Assembly (NCBI GenBank): GCA_025232375.1
Contig: CP060419.1
Span: 2,231,001-2,295,000 of the forward strand
DNA from: Pseudoxanthomonas sp. NC8
Lineage (GTDB): Bacteria > Pseudomonadota > Gammaproteobacteria > Xanthomonadales > Xanthomonadaceae
Direction: 5' to 3'
DNA length: 64,000 nt
Of the stretch, positions 42,650 through 53,568 are shown in pieces (the stretch's first letter is position 1; each line of letters begins with the position of its first letter). The position numbers and the translations under genes are program-made. The notes below the pieces were generated by a model. The model saw only the letters and a program-made list of their open reading frames with translations, had not been told where the DNA came from and searched no databases.

Positions 42650-44653
42650 ATGACCACCAGGACCGCAACCTTGCTGTTTGGACTCCTCTGCGCCGGCGCC
42701 GCCAGCGCCGCCACGCAGATCCCCATCCAGGACTTCGTCAGGCACCCGACCTACAGCGGTGTCAAGATTTCGCCCGACGGCAAGTACCTGGCGATGACCG
42801 TGGACCGGGACGAGCAGGACGTGCTCACCGTGATGCGCACCGACACCCTGTCGGTGGTCAAGATCAACCAGCTGCCCGACGACAAGAGCGTGGGCGCGTT
42901 CTACTGGACCAGCCCGGACCGGCTGCTGTTCACCGCGGTGCGCAAGCTCGGCAGCTACGAGCAGCCGTTCGGCACCGGCGAGTGGTTCGCGGTCAACGCC
43001 GACGGCAGCCAGCCGCGTCCGCTGATCTTCTACGGCACCCGCGACGCCACCCAGCGCGGCAAGCAGGTGGACAACGAGCGCTTCTCGCTGCTCGATACCC
43101 TCCGCGACGATGATCGCAACGTGATCATGGAGGTCAATTTCCCGCAATCGATGGAAGGCGCCGGCACCGAACTGGTGCTGATGGACACGGTCACCGGCCG
43201 CCGCACCCCGCTCGGGCGCGCGCCGAAGGCCAACTGCGACCTCGTGCTGGACGCCGGCAAGAAGCCGCGCTTCGCGGTCTGCACCTCCAGCCGCGACGAA
43301 GAGGGCGAGTACGACGAACGCAGCGAGCTGTACCGCCGGGAAGGCGACGGCTCGTGGGCCCTGGTCAGCGCCTCCACGGCCAACGGCAAGCACCTGAGCG
43401 TGGTCCGCACCACCCCGGACGGCACCGTCTACGCCTCGCAGAGCGACAACAGCGCGCCGGCGGCGATCGGGACGATCGACACCACCACCGGCGCCTTCAC
43501 CCCGCTCCATAAGGACAAGGTCGCCGACATCTCGCGCATGATCTGGTCCACCGACGACCGCGCGCTGCTGGCGGTGGTCACCGAAGCCGGCGCGCCGAAG
43601 GTCACGATGATCGACGAGGCGCATCCCGATGCCGAGGTCTATGGCTCGCTCGCCGCGGCCTTCCCGGGCGAGATGGTCGACTTCGCCAGCGCCACCAGCG
43701 ACGGCAACCAGATCGTCGTGTCCGTCTACAGCGACAGCAACCCCGGCGAGCTGTACCTGTACGACCGCAAGACCGGCAAGGCGCGCTTCCTCATGCAGGG
43801 CCGCGCCTTGGCTGGACAAGGCGCAGATGGCCTCGGTCAAGCCGTTTTCGCTGACGACCCGTGACGGCAAGACCGTGCATGGCTACCTGACCCTGCCCAA
43901 GGGTGGCAGCGGCAAGAACCTGCCGCTGATCGTGAACCCGCACGGGGGCCCGATCGGCCCGCGCGACTCCTTGGCGCTTCAACGGCGAGGCGCAGCTGTT
44001 CGCCAACCGCGGCTACGCGGTGCTGCAGGTGAACTTCCGCGGCTCCGGCGGCTACGGCGACGCGTTCCGCAATGCCGGCCACCGGCAGTGGGCGCAAGGC
44101 ATCCAGAACGACATCCTCGACGCCACCCACTGGGCCATCAACCAGGGCTATGCCGACAAGGAGCGCATCTGCATCTACGGCGGCAGCTTCGGCGGCTACT
44201 CGTCGCTGATGGCCCCGATCCGCGAGCCCGGCCTGTTCAAGTGCGCGGTCGGCTATGTCGGCGTGTATGACATGGACATGATGTTCGTGAAGGGCGACAT
44301 CCCCAGGCGCAGCTCGGGCCAGCGCTACCTGCGCCGCACGCTAGGTACGGACAAGGCCGAGCTGCGTGCCACCTCGCCGACCTTGCAGGCGGACAAGGTC
44401 GGCATCCCCGTGCTGCTCGTGGCCGGTGCGCGTGACGAACGCGCGGTGCCCGAACAGACCGAGGCGATGCGCGACGCGCTGGTGAAGGCCGGCAATCCGC
44501 CGGTGGACACGATCATCCAGTCCGGCGAAATGCACGGGTTCTACAAGGAAGAGAACAACCTTGGCGCTGTATACGAAGATGCTGGAGTTCTTCGAGCGCA
44601 ATATCGGTGGCCGGGTCACCGTCGGCGCACCGGCGGCTGCGGCCGCGGAGTGA
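42650..44653 (+). CDS. Secreted S9-family prolyl oligopeptidase / dipeptidyl aminopeptidase
   Basis: About 667 residues. Signal (LLFGLLCAGAASAATQ), N-terminal beta-propeller (GVKISPDGKYLAMTVDRD, YWTSPDRLLFTAV, LYLYDRKTGKARFLMQGRA), C-terminal hydrolase: LPLIVNPHGGP, GYAVLQVNFRGSGGYG, nucleophile ICIYGGSFGGYSSLM, Asp in LLVAGARDERAVP, His in IQSGEMHGFYKEEN. Probably releases dipeptides in the periplasm. Lesions at 43807, 43970 and 44562, all CCTTGG for CCTGG. The Shine-Dalgarno AAGGAGAG is strong. Confidence 0.93.
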
Positions 44654-44661
44654 ACATCGCC

Positions 44662-44690
44662 TTCCCGGCCCGGCACGCCCGGGCCGGGAA
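44662..44690 (+). terminator. Stable hairpin after the S9 peptidase
   Basis: TTCCCGGCCCGG pairs perfectly over 12 bp with CCGGGCCGGGAA around a five-base loop, nine bases beyond the stop. It has no T-tract, so it may act as a Rho-dependent or mRNA-stabilising structure. Confidence 0.6.
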
Positions 44691-44786
44691 CTCCGGCGGC
44701 GATGACAGTGACTAACGGCCGATCCGGCGTGGGCCGCACGCTGGCAGGATGGTCCTGCGCATGGTCGCGCGGGCCGGGAGGATGCA

Positions 44787-45605
44787 ATGACTGCAAGGCA
44801 ATGGAAGGCGACCGGGCTTGTCCTGCTCGCACTGCTGGGCGCGCCGGGTGCCAACGCCGCCGGGCGGTCGCCGGCACCGGACCCGACCGAAGACGCGCTG
44901 ATGATGAGCGCCGGCTTCCTCAGCTCGCACCCCGACCTGAGGCTTCGCCTGAACGGGCAGGAACGCCTCAAGGACGGCAATCACGCCGAAGCCTTCCTGT
45001 TCTTCAAGCGCGCGGTTTGGTACGGCGACAAGCCTTCGCAGGGCATGGTCGCGGAGATGCTGTGGACCGGTAAGGGCGTGGAACGCGACCCTCCGCAGGC
45101 CTATGCCTGGATGGACCCAGCCGCCGAGCGGGGCTACGAGGGCTTCATCCTCCATCGCGAGCGCTACTGGGCGGCACTGGACGCGGCCGAACGCGCACGC
45201 GCGATCGAGATCGGTAAGGAGGTCTACGCCCGCTACGGCGACGCCGCGTCCGAACCGCGCCTGGCGGCGGTGCTGCGCCGCGAGCGGTCCCGCCAGACCG
45301 GCAGCCGCACCGGCTACAGCGGCGCGCTCAAGATCTACGTGCCCGGCCCCGGCGACACCTACGAGCAGATCGATGGCTCGAAGTACTACGACGAGCGCTA
45401 CTGGGACCCGAAGCAGTACCGGCAGCTGCAGGATTCGATCTGGGCCCGCGCCTACACCGGCCGTGTCGACGTCGGCCCGGTCGAGCAGATCGGCACCGAC
45501 GCCAATCCCAATTCGCGGATCCCGGCAACTGCGCCACAGGTCGACACGCCTGAACCGCAGACCCCGGAGGCCGACGACGCCGACCTGGGCACCGCCCCGC
45601 CCTGA
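44787..45605 (+). CDS. Exported Sel1-like repeat protein
   Basis: Intact 272 residues. Signal (GLVLLALLGAPGANAAG). One to two Sel1/TPR-like repeats (HAEAFLFFKRAVWYGDKPSQ, AEMLWTGKGVERDPPQAYAW, AAERGY). The C-terminal third is Tyr/Asp-rich (DGSKYYDERYWDPKQYRQL), then an acidic Pro tail. Binding partner unknown. KYYDERYW may be a lectin-like or adaptor surface, but this is not a recognised motif. Confidence 0.65.
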   Translation: MTARQWKATGLVLLALLGAPGANAAGRSPAPDPTEDALMMSAGFLSSHPDLRLRLNGQERLKDGNHAEAFLFFKRAVWYGDKPSQGMVAEMLWTGKGVERDPPQAYAWMDPAAERGYEGFILHRERYWAALDAAERARAIEIGKEVYARYGDAASEPRLAAVLRRERSRQTGSRTGYSGALKIYVPGPGDTYEQIDGSKYYDERYWDPKQYRQLQDSIWARAYTGRVDVGPVEQIGTDANPNSRIPATAPQVDTPEPQTPEADDADLGTAPP

Positions 45606-45697
45606 CCGTACGCAACCGTAGGCAGGCCACCGGCGCTGCGCTAGAGTGGCCGGACGGCCCGGCCGCCATGGCCGGGCTTCCACGTCCTGGAGGGGAT

Positions 45698-46147
45698 ATG
45701 CGCCGTACCGGTACCAAATCGCTTTTCGCCATCCTGCTGCTGCCCGCGCTGCTCGCGGCCGGCTCCGCCATCGCCGCCGACGCGGTCGTCGGTCGCTGGA
45801 AGACCATCGACGGCGAAACCGGCAAGCCCAAGTCCATCGTCGAGATCACCCAGGCGGCCAACGGCACGATCAACGGCCACATCGTGGAGCTGCTCAACCC
45901 GAGCAAGCCCAACCCGGTCTGCGACAAGTGCAAGGACGACCGCAAGAACAAGCCGATCACCGGCATGGAGATCATCCGCGGGATGAAGGCCGACGGTGGC
46001 GGCGAGTACTCCGGCGGCACCATCCTCAAGCCCGATGAGGGCAAGGTCTACAAGTCGAAGATGGAACTCATCGAGGGCGGCAGGAAGCTCGAGGTCTCCG
46101 GCTGCATCGCCTTCATCTGCAAATCGCAGACCTGGCTGCGGCAGTAA
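45698..46147 (+). CDS. DUF2147 family secreted protein
   Basis: Intact, about 149 residues from the ATG at 45698. Signal (FAILLLPALLAAGSAIAA), then VVGRWKTIDGETGKPKSIVEI, GHIVELL, a CDKCKDD segment, the invariant-looking GMEIIRGMK and GGTILKPDEGKVYKSKMEL, all DUF2147 hallmarks (periplasmic beta-barrel-like fold, function unknown). The family's C-terminal GCIAFICKSQTWLR with two Cys is present. Confidence 0.88.
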   Translation: MRRTGTKSLFAILLLPALLAAGSAIAADAVVGRWKTIDGETGKPKSIVEITQAANGTINGHIVELLNPSKPNPVCDKCKDDRKNKPITGMEIIRGMKADGGGEYSGGTILKPDEGKVYKSKMELIEGGRKLEVSGCIAFICKSQTWLRQ

Positions 46148-46173
46148 GCACCCCAGTCCGCAGTGCACGCTGA

Positions 46174-46195
46174 CGACCCGGCTCCGGCCGGGTCG
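46174..46195 (+). terminator. Hairpin after the DUF2147 gene
   Basis: CGACCCGGC-TCCG-GCCGGGTCG, a perfect 9-bp stem with a tetraloop, 27 bases after the stop and followed by CTGCTTTCC. Probable but imperfect intrinsic terminator. Confidence 0.55.
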
Positions 46196-46374
46196 CTGCT
46201 TTCCAGCGCCCCCAACGGCGCCGACCCAGCCCTATGCCGGTTACGCCCGGCTACACGCCGCATGGGTCATGCGCCTGTGCGCGGACATCCGGTCGGGGTC
46301 AAGCAACGATCGATGCCACGGCCGCGCGTCGATCGACGCACTGGGCGGGTCACGGCCCCGATCCGGCCCCATGC

Positions 46375-46380
46375 GATAAT
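46375..46380 (+). promoter_or_regulatory. Candidate -10 (GATAAT) for metG
   Basis: Consensus-like hexamer 25 bases before the metG ATG in an otherwise very GC-rich stretch. Weak evidence. Confidence 0.3.
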
Positions 46381-46405
46381 CCCGGCCCCCAGTGGTATGC
46401 CTCCC

Positions 46406-48504
46406 ATGTCCCGTTCCGCGCTCGTCACCAACGCCCTGCCCTACGCCAACGGCCCGCTGCACCTGGGCCACCTGGTCGGCTACATCCAGGCCGACGTCTG
46501 GGTCCGGGCGCGGCGCATGCGCGGCGACATCGTGCACTACGTCTGCGCCGACGACACGCACGGCACGCCGATCATGCTCGCCGCGGAAAAGGCCGGGGTC
46601 ACCCCGGAGGCCTTCATCGCCGGCATGCAGGCCAGCCATGAGCGCGACTTCGCTGCCTTCGGCGTCGATTTCGACCACTACGATTCGACCAACTCGGCGG
46701 CCAACCGCGAGCTGACCGAACTGTTCTACGCGCGCCTGGAGGCCGGCGGCCACATCACCCGGCGCAACGTGGCCCAGTTCTACGATCCGGCCAAGGGCAT
46801 GTTCCTGCCCGACCGCTACGTGAAGGGCATCTGCCCGAACTGCGGTGCGGCCGACCAGTACGGTGACAACTGCGAAGTCTGCGGCGCCACCTACGCACCG
46901 ACCGACCTCAAGGAGCCCCGCTCGGCGCTGTCCGGCGCGACGCCGGAGATGCGCGACTCCGAGCACTTCTTCTTCGAAGTCGGCCGCTTCGAGGCGTTCC
47001 TGCGCAACTGGCTGGCACAGGATGTCGCCCTGCCCGGGGTAAAGGCCAAGCTGATGGAATGGCTGGACGCCGAGGGCGGCCTGCGCGCGTGGGACATCTC
47101 CCGCGATGCGCCCTACTTCGGCTTCCAGATCCCCGGCCAGCCGGGCAAGTACTTCTACGTCTGGCTGGACGCGCCGATCGGCTACCTGTCCAGCTTCCGC
47201 AACCTGTGCGCGACCAGCGGCGCCGACTTCGACGCCTTCCTCAAGCCGGACAGCGACGCCGAACTGCACCATTTCATCGGCAAGGACATCGTCAACTTCC
47301 ACGGCCTGTTCTGGCCGGCGGTGCTGCACGGCGCAGGCCTGCGCGCGCCCACCCGCCTGCACGTCAACGGCTACCTGACCGTGGACGGCGCCAAGATGTC
47401 CAAGTCGCGCGGCACTTTCATCATGGCCCGCACCTACCTCGACGTGGGCTGGAACCGGATGCGCTGCGCTACTACTTCGCCTGCAAGTCCTCCGGCGGCG
47501 TGGATGACCTGGACCTCAACCTGTCCGACTTCGTCGCGCGGGTGAACAGCGACCTGGTCGGCAAGTTCGTCAACATCGCCAGCCGCTGCGCCAAGCTGCT
47601 GGAGACGCACTTCGGCAACACGCCGTGGACGGCTGCCAGTGGCACCCTCCCGGAGGGAGTACTGGCCCAGCGTTCGACCCTGCTCGACGCGGTCGCCGGA
47701 CACACCCATGCGTCGCCGCCGCGCTGTACGCCGAGGACAACTTCGCCGCGGTGGCGCGAAACGCCATGACCGCCGCCGACCAGGTCAACGAGTACATCGC
47801 CCAGACCGCGCCGTGGGCGCTGGCCAAGGATCCGGCACGACGCGACGAACTGCATGTCGTGCTGAGTACCGCGATGCAGGCATTCGCCGACATCGCCGGC
47901 GTGCTCAAGCCGATCGTGCCGGCCACCGTCGCTGGGCCGAGGCCTACCTGGGCTGGAACTTCAGGTGGACCGCCGCGTCGACCTCGATGGCCGCACCCTG
48001 CCCGCCAGCTATTCGCCGCTGTTCACCCGTATCGACTCCAAGCTCATCGACGCCATGACCGACGCCTCCAAGGACACCCTCGCCCCCGCCGCGCCTGCCG
48101 CTCCCGCCAAGGCGGAAGCGAAGAAGACCGAGGCCGCGCCGACGGCAGCCGCACCGGCAACGGACGCGCCGCAGTACATCGGCCTCGAGGATTTCGCCAA
48201 GCTCGACCTGCGCATCGGCAAGGTGCTCGAGTGCGGCTTCATCGACGGCTCGGACAAGCTGCTGCGCTTCCTCCTCGACGCCGGCGACCTGGGCCAGCGC
48301 CAGATCTTCTCCGGCATCCGCGCCAGCTATGGCGAGCCGGAAAAGCTGGTCGGGCGCAACGTGGTGTTCATCGCCAATCTGGCGCCGCGCAAGATGCGCT
48401 TCGGCACCAGCGAGGGCATGATCCTTTCGGCGGGCTTCGACGGTGGCGCGCTGGCGCTGCTGGATGCGGACGCCGCCGCACAGCCCGGCATGCCGGTGCG
48501 CTGA
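46406..48504 (+). CDS. metG: Methionine--tRNA ligase
   Basis: Charges initiator and elongator tRNA-Met; essential. [19 protein letters not shown] (HIGH motif), zinc knuckle [24 protein letters not shown] motif as [11 protein letters not shown], anticodon domain [20 protein letters not shown], and a fused C-terminal tRNA-binding domain ([34 protein letters not shown]) linked by an Ala/Lys-rich stretch. About 700 residues. Lesions at 47450 (a C lost in [21 protein letters not shown]), about 47702, 47930 and 47962. Being essential, it is strong evidence that the breaks are not biological. Confidence 0.97.
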
Positions 48505-48584
48505 TCGGCGGTGTCCTTCATGCCGTTGCTGCGGCTCGCAGCTGCACGCTGAAGCACATTGCGGCGGCCTGACGAAGGACACCC

Positions 48585-49180
48585 ATGGACCCTTGGCGCT
48601 GGTCGACTTCGACCACACCGTCACCACCTGCGACACCTACGCGCGCTTCCTGCGCGGCCTTAGCCACGCCTGCGCAGCTGGCCTCGGCGCGGTGGCGCGT
48701 CGGTCCGTGGCTGGCCGGTTATCGCATGGGTATGGTATCGGCCACGGCGCTGCGCGTCCGCGTGACCCGGCTGGTCTTCGCCGGTCGCGACCAGGCGGAA
48801 ATCGAAGCGGCCGGCGAGCGCTACGCCGCCGACGTGCTGCCCGGCCTGCTGCGGCCGCAGATGATGGAGCGCATCGCCTGGCACCGCGAACGCGGCGACA
48901 CGCTGGCACTGGTATCGGGCTCGCTGGATGCGTACCTGCGGCCCTGGTGCACGCGGCACGGCTTGGACATGATCTGCAACCGGCTCGAAAGCATGGACGG
49001 TCGCCTCACCGGTCGTTACCTCGGCGGCGACCGGGGCCGGCACAAGGCCACCGACATCCGCGCGCGCTACGACCTTGGCCTCGTTCCGGCGCATCCACGC
49101 CTATGGCGACAGCCGCGAGGACCGGCCGATGCTGGCCCCTGGCGCACGAGCGCTGGTATCGCGGCCGGCGCATCGCCTGA
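48585..49180 (+). CDS. HAD-IB family phosphatase (SerB-like)
   Basis: Motif I is LALVDFDHTVTTCDTYARFL (nucleophile and acid Asp), motif II region LALVSGSLDAYLRPW, motif IV HAYGDSREDRPMLALA. A cap with helical pattern (PAQLASARWRVGPWLAGYRM) lies between. About 200 residues. Lesions at 48660 (CCTTAG, RGLATPAQL), 49077 (CCTTGG, DLASFRRIHAYGDS) and at the very start, where the ATG at 48585 is out of frame with motif I, so the start is uncertain. Substrate unknown. Confidence 0.8.
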
Positions 49181-49200
49181 TCGCCACGGCACCGGTGCGC

Positions 49201-49206
49201 GATAAT
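49201..49206 (+). promoter_or_regulatory. Candidate -10 (GATAAT) for rnfB
   Basis: AT island 36 bases before the rnfB ATG, between the HAD gene stop and rnfB. Weak evidence. Confidence 0.3.
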
Positions 49207-49241
49207 CCGCATCCCGGCGCGACGTGCCACCACCGCCACGC

Positions 49242-49673
49242 ATGACCGATCCAGCCGCTCCCGACCTGGTCGAACGCCTCGACCGCCTGCTGCCGCAGAC
49301 CCAGTGCGGCCAGTGCGGCTATACGGGCTGCCGTCCGTATGCCGAGGCGATGGCGCGCCGTGAAGCCGGCCCCGACCATTGCCCGCCCGGCGGCGACGCC
49401 GGCGCACGGGCGCTGGCGCGCCTGCTTGGAGTGGAGCCCGTTCCCTACGATCGCAGCCGTGGCACGCACAAGCCGCCGCTGGTGGCGGTGGTGGTCGAAG
49501 CGGACTGCATCGGTTGCACCAAGTGCATCCAGGCCTGCCCGGTGGACGCGATCATCGGCGCGACCAAGCTCATGCACGTGGTCATCGACCCGCTGTGCAC
49601 CGGTTGCGAACTGTGCGTGCCCGCCTGTCCTGTCGATTGCATCGTGATGGAACCGCGCCCGGGCGCGGCGTGA
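49242..49673 (+). CDS. rnfB: RnfB-like ferredoxin subunit
   Basis: Intact, about 143 residues. Fe-S domain [21 protein letters not shown] with the later PDHCPPGG Cys, then two 4Fe-4S ferredoxin motifs [16 protein letters not shown] and [16 protein letters not shown]. Lacks the N-terminal membrane anchor of canonical RnfB and no other rnf gene is nearby, so it may act as a soluble ferredoxin-type electron carrier. This short stand-alone form is known in xanthomonads. Confidence 0.88.
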   Translation: MTDPAAPDLVERLDRLLPQTQCGQCGYTGCRPYAEAMARREAGPDHCPPGGDAGARALARLLGVEPVPYDRSRGTHKPPLVAVVVEADCIGCTKCIQACPVDAIIGATKLMHVVIDPLCTGCELCVPACPVDCIVMEPRPGAA

Positions 49674-49745
49674 TTCCCGCGGGCCGAAGAACGCACCGCC
49701 GCGCGCGACGGCGGCGAACAACCCGCGTCCTTACCTGCAGGAAAA

Positions 49746-50657
49746 TCAGCGCGTGCAGGCCGAACAGATCCGCTCGACCTTGTACCCCTTGGCGCGCAGC
49801 TTCTCGACCACCCCGTCGTCGCCCAGCAGGTGCAGCGCGCCGACCACGACCAGGTGTCCTCGCCCTTGCGCGCCAGCCGCTGCTCCAGCACCGGCAGCCA
49901 GGCGTCGTTGCGCTCGATGTTGATCCGCCGGTACAGCGCCGGATAGTCGCGCTTCATCTCGCTGGCCATCCGCGTCCACAAGCGCTCGGCGTCACCGCTG
50001 CGCTAAGGCCGCGTGCACGGCACGGAACTCGGCCGGACCGCCCTCGGCTTCCTCGAGCGCCTCGGCCAGCATCTGCTTCTGCTCCAGCGGCGTCATGCCG
50101 GACAGCACCGCGATCTGCTCGCTGGCCCGCTCCAGCCCGGCCGCCGGCTTGCGCGCGCGCGCGCAGCCGCATCCATGAAATGCCGGTCCGGGCCCAGCGC
50201 CGGGTCCATAGGCCCATCTTGCCCATCTCCATGATGCTCACGGTCAGGGCCACGTACCACGGCTCGAACGACGCCAGCTGCGCCAGCGGCAGGCCGTTGG
50301 AAGCCGCATAGGCTTGCAGGCGCTTCCACAGCTCAGGGCCAAGGTCCTGCTGCAGGCTGCCCGGCTGCGTGCGCACCGCCGCCTGCATCATCTGCTGCGC
50401 CAGCGCGGGCGAGTTCGCCTCCGCCGGCGAGAGCTCGAATGCAAGCTGTTCGGCGTCGGCGAAGGCGGCATCGACATCGGCGGCCAGCGGATAGTCGTCC
50501 TTCTTCAGCAGGTGGAACGAGCCGAGCAGGTAGACCGAGTTGTCGGCATCGGACACTTTCCACAGCAGCGGCACCGGCGGTTCCGCCCGCGCGGGCGGCG
50601 CCGCGACGAGGAGGAACGCCGCCATCGTGACGGCTGGAACATGCGGTTCATGCGCAT
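49746..50657 (-). CDS. TraB/GumN family protein
   Basis: About 300 residues. MRMNRMFQAVTMAAFLLVAA signal (a G lost in CCAGG at about 50637 breaks it), then PLLWKVSDADNSVYLLGSFHLLKKDDYP with the conserved GSFH, EQLAFELSPAEAN and a C-terminal second half LVVVGALHLLGDDGVVEKLRAKGY with the second His. These GxxH motifs define TraB/GumN (putative metalloprotease-like, EreA-related). Lesions: 50206 (CCTATGG), 50005 (CCTTAG), 49857. AAGGAG precedes the inferred start. Confidence 0.82.
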
Positions 50658-50690
50658 CTGCGCCTTCTGCTCCTTCGCTTATGGCGCACG

Positions 50691-51658
50691 TCAGTGCACC
50701 GGCGACACGTAGTTCTTCTCGCCCGCCGTGATCGCCAGGTCGAGGCGGTTCTCGGGGGCGGCAGCGGACAGGTCGCGAACAGGGTGAACGCACACGGCGG
50801 GTTGTAGGCACGGTTGAAGTCCAGCACCACCTTGCCGTCCGGGCCCGGCCACGCCGCGTCGAGGAAACGGCCAGCGGGGTAGCTGCCGTGGCCACTGGTG
50901 CGGTCGGCGAGGACGAAGAACAGCTCGCGCCCCGGCTCGCCCAGCGCTTCCAGGCGGAACGTGCGGCCGTCGCGCTCGAATTCGACCGCGCCGGGATTGG
51001 GTGAATCGCCCCAGGTGCCGACGATGTCGCCGATCGGCAGGGTCTTGCCCGGCGGATGCGCCACGAAACGGCCCTCGATCCGCCATGACGGATCGCCCGG
51101 CCAGTAGTCGAGCCCGGCGAACTGCAGCCGGGTCGGCGCATCGGCGTACTTGACCCGCAGCGCATCGCGGTCGCCGCGCTTGAGCAGGGTGACCTGGCCC
51201 TTGCCCTCGTCGAAGCCAATCACGCTGGGCTCCGGATCATGGTCGCTGTGCAAGGCAACGCGCCCCTTCAACGGCTCGCCGTTGAGGGTCAGCGCGACCC
51301 CGCTTTCCGGGACGAACGACCAGCCGCCGGCACCATCGCGCGAGATCATGCCCACCTTCGCGGGGCCGAATGCGAAGCGCACGCCGTTGCCGATGCGCTC
51401 GCCGCTGCCGATGTAGTGCGCCTGCAGCTCGAGCCAGTGCAGCCCGACCAAGGTGGTCCAGCCGTCGGGCCGCAGCAGGTCCTCCTTGCGATGGTCGCGC
51501 CATGCCTGCAGGTCGGCGGCGAAAGCCGGGTCGACCTTCGGCGTGGAGTCCTTTGCACCCGCCGCACCGTCGCCTTTCCCGGGACCGCCGCAGGCCACCA
51601 CCAGGCCCGCCAGCAGCAGCGTCGCGACCGCGGTACGGGCTGCACGCATGGCACTCAT
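50691..51658 (-). CDS. DUF1684 family lipoprotein
   Basis: About 322 residues. Signal with lipobox ([14 protein letters not shown]), then the DUF1684 pattern: [73 protein letters not shown] and [23 protein letters not shown]. The ATG overlaps the mutL stop (ATGA). One frame change near 50765 close to the C-terminus. Function unknown. Confidence 0.85.
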
Positions 51659-53487
51659 CTTCCTCTCAGGAACCATCGATCGATTTCTCCCAGACTGAAA
51701 CGCGCCCAGGTCGGGCGCCCGTGATTGCATTGGCCGGAACGCTCGGTGGCTTCCATGTCGCGCAGCAGGGCGTTCATCTCCGGCACGGTCAGCCGCCGGT
51801 TCGCGCGGACCGCGCCATGGCAGGCCATCGTCGACAGCAGTTCGTCGCGCGCGGCGGCGACGCGGCGGCTGGCCCCGTGCTCGCGCAGGTCGGCGAGCAC
51901 GTCGCGCAGCAGCGCCTCCGGTTCCGCGTGCGCCAGCAGCGCCGGCACGCTGCGCACGCCCAGCGTCTGCGGACCGCTGCGGGTGACGTCGAAACCCAGC
52001 TCGGCCAGGGTCTGCGCCTCGCGCTCGGCCACGTCGGCATCGCGCTCGCCGACCGCCAGCACCAGCGGCACCAGCAGCGGCTGCGCACGCAGGCCGATGC
52101 CGTCGTGCGCGCCCTTCAGCCGTTCGTAGCCGATGCGCTCGTGCGCGGCATGCATGTCCACGACTACCGGGCCCTCGGCGTTCTCCGCCAGGATGTAGAT
52201 GCCGTGCAACTGCGCGATCGCATAGCCCAGCGGCGGCACCTGGCCATCGCTGGCCGGAAGCGCGGTGTCCTGCCGCGGCAGCGACGCCGGCGGGAATCCG
52301 GTGGAGCCGCCATCCGGCGCCGCGTACAGCGACGCATAGGCGCCCACCGCTTCGTCCACGCGCAGGCCGAGCGGTTGCGGACGCGGGGTCCAGCCCGCCG
52401 GTCCCGGGATCGCCGCGCCCGTGCCTGCGGGAATCGGTGCGAATGGCGCCGTTGCATGGCCCGCGCCTGCCACCCCGGCGCCGGCGCGGGTCTGCGCCAG
52501 CGCGTCCTGCAGCGTGCGGTAGACGAAGTCGTGGATCAGCCGCCCGTCGCGGAAGCGGACCTCGTGCTTGGCCGGATGCACGTTGACGTCGACCCGCGTC
52601 GGATCGACCTGCAGGAACAGTACGTAGGCCGGCTGGCGGCCGTGGAAGAGCACGTCCTGGTAGGCCAGCTTCACCGCATGGGCGACGCTGCGATCGCGCA
52701 CCGCGCGACCGTTGACGTAGAAATACTGCTGGTCGGTACTCGCGCGCGAGTAGTGCGGCTGCGCGATCCAGCCGTGCAGCCGCAACCCCGCGCCGCTGTG
52801 GTCGATGCGCAGCGCGTTGCCGGCGAACTCCTCGCCCAGCGTCTCGCCCAGCCGCGCCGCCGCTTCCGCGTCGCCCGCCTGCGCATCGGACTTGTAGCGG
52901 CGCGACGGCTTGCCGTTGTGGCTCACCCGCAGTTCCACGTCCGGGCGTGCCAGCGCCAGCGAACGCAGCCATTCCTCGATGTGGCCCAGCTCGGTGCGCT
53001 CGGCGCGCAGGAACTTGCGCCGCGCCGGCACGTTGAAGAACAGGTCGCGCACTTCCACCGTGGTGCCCGGTGCGTGCGCCTTCGGTGCCACCTCGCCGAC
53101 CCGGCCGCCATCGACCTGCAGTGCGGCGCCGTGCTCGTCCCCGGGCCGGCGCGAGGACAGCTGGAAGCGGCTGACCGAAGCGATCGAGGGCAGCGCCTCG
53201 CCGCGGAAGCCCAGCGTGGCCACCGCCTCGAGATCGTCGAGCGAGGCGATCTTGCTGGTCGCGTGGCGCGATACCGCCAGCGGCAGTTCCTCCGGGGCGA
53301 TGCCGCCGCCGTCGTCGCGGATCCGGATCAGGCGGATGCCACCTTCCTCAAGGTCGATGTCGACCCGGCGGGCACCGGCATCGAGCGCGTTCTCGACCAG
53401 TTCCTTGACCACGGATGCGGGCCGTTCGACGACTTCGCCGGCGGCGATCTGGTTGATCAGGGTGTCCGGAAGCGGTCGGATCGGCAC
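51655..53487 (-). CDS. mutL: DNA mismatch repair protein MutL
   Basis: Intact, 610 residues. GHKL ATPase: [60 protein letters not shown] region, then S5-like [13 protein letters not shown]. The C-terminal dimerisation domain contains [15 protein letters not shown], matching the MutL endonuclease motif D-x-H-A-x2-E-x4-E that E. coli lacks, with [12 protein letters not shown] and QCNHGRPTW motifs near the end. So it is probably a nicking MutL, expected in lineages without MutH. Confidence 0.98.
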   Translation of the reverse strand: MPIRPLPDTLINQIAAGEVVERPASVVKELVENALDAGARRVDIDLEEGGIRLIRIRDDGGGIAPEELPLAVSRHATSKIASLDDLEAVATLGFRGEALPSIASVSRFQLSSRRPGDEHGAALQVDGGRVGEVAPKAHAPGTTVEVRDLFFNVPARRKFLRAERTELGHIEEWLRSLALARPDVELRVSHNGKPSRRYKSDAQAGDAEAAARLGETLGEEFAGNALRIDHSGAGLRLHGWIAQPHYSRASTDQQYFYVNGRAVRDRSVAHAVKLAYQDVLFHGRQPAYVLFLQVDPTRVDVNVHPAKHEVRFRDGRLIHDFVYRTLQDALAQTRAGAGVAGAGHATAPFAPIPAGTGAAIPGPAGWTPRPQPLGLRVDEAVGAYASLYAAPDGGSTGFPPASLPRQDTALPASDGQVPPLGYAIAQLHGIYILAENAEGPVVVDMHAAHERIGYERLKGAHDGIGLRAQPLLVPLVLAVGERDADVAEREAQTLAELGFDVTRSGPQTLGVRSVPALLAHAEPEALLRDVLADLREHGASRRVAAARDELLSTMACHGAVRANRRLTVPEMNALLRDMEATERSGQCNHGRPTWARFSLGEIDRWFLRGR

Positions 53488-53568
53488 GGCATCGCGGCGT
53501 CGCGCGCCGGTTCGGAAGAGGTCCGTGGATGATAGCCGCTGCAGGCGCCAGCCGCGCCCGCGACTGCG

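Noticed and set aside
46148..46405. Riboswitch or T-box leader before metG
   Set aside because: No conserved SAM-riboswitch or T-box features seen; only one terminator-like hairpin belonging to the preceding gene.
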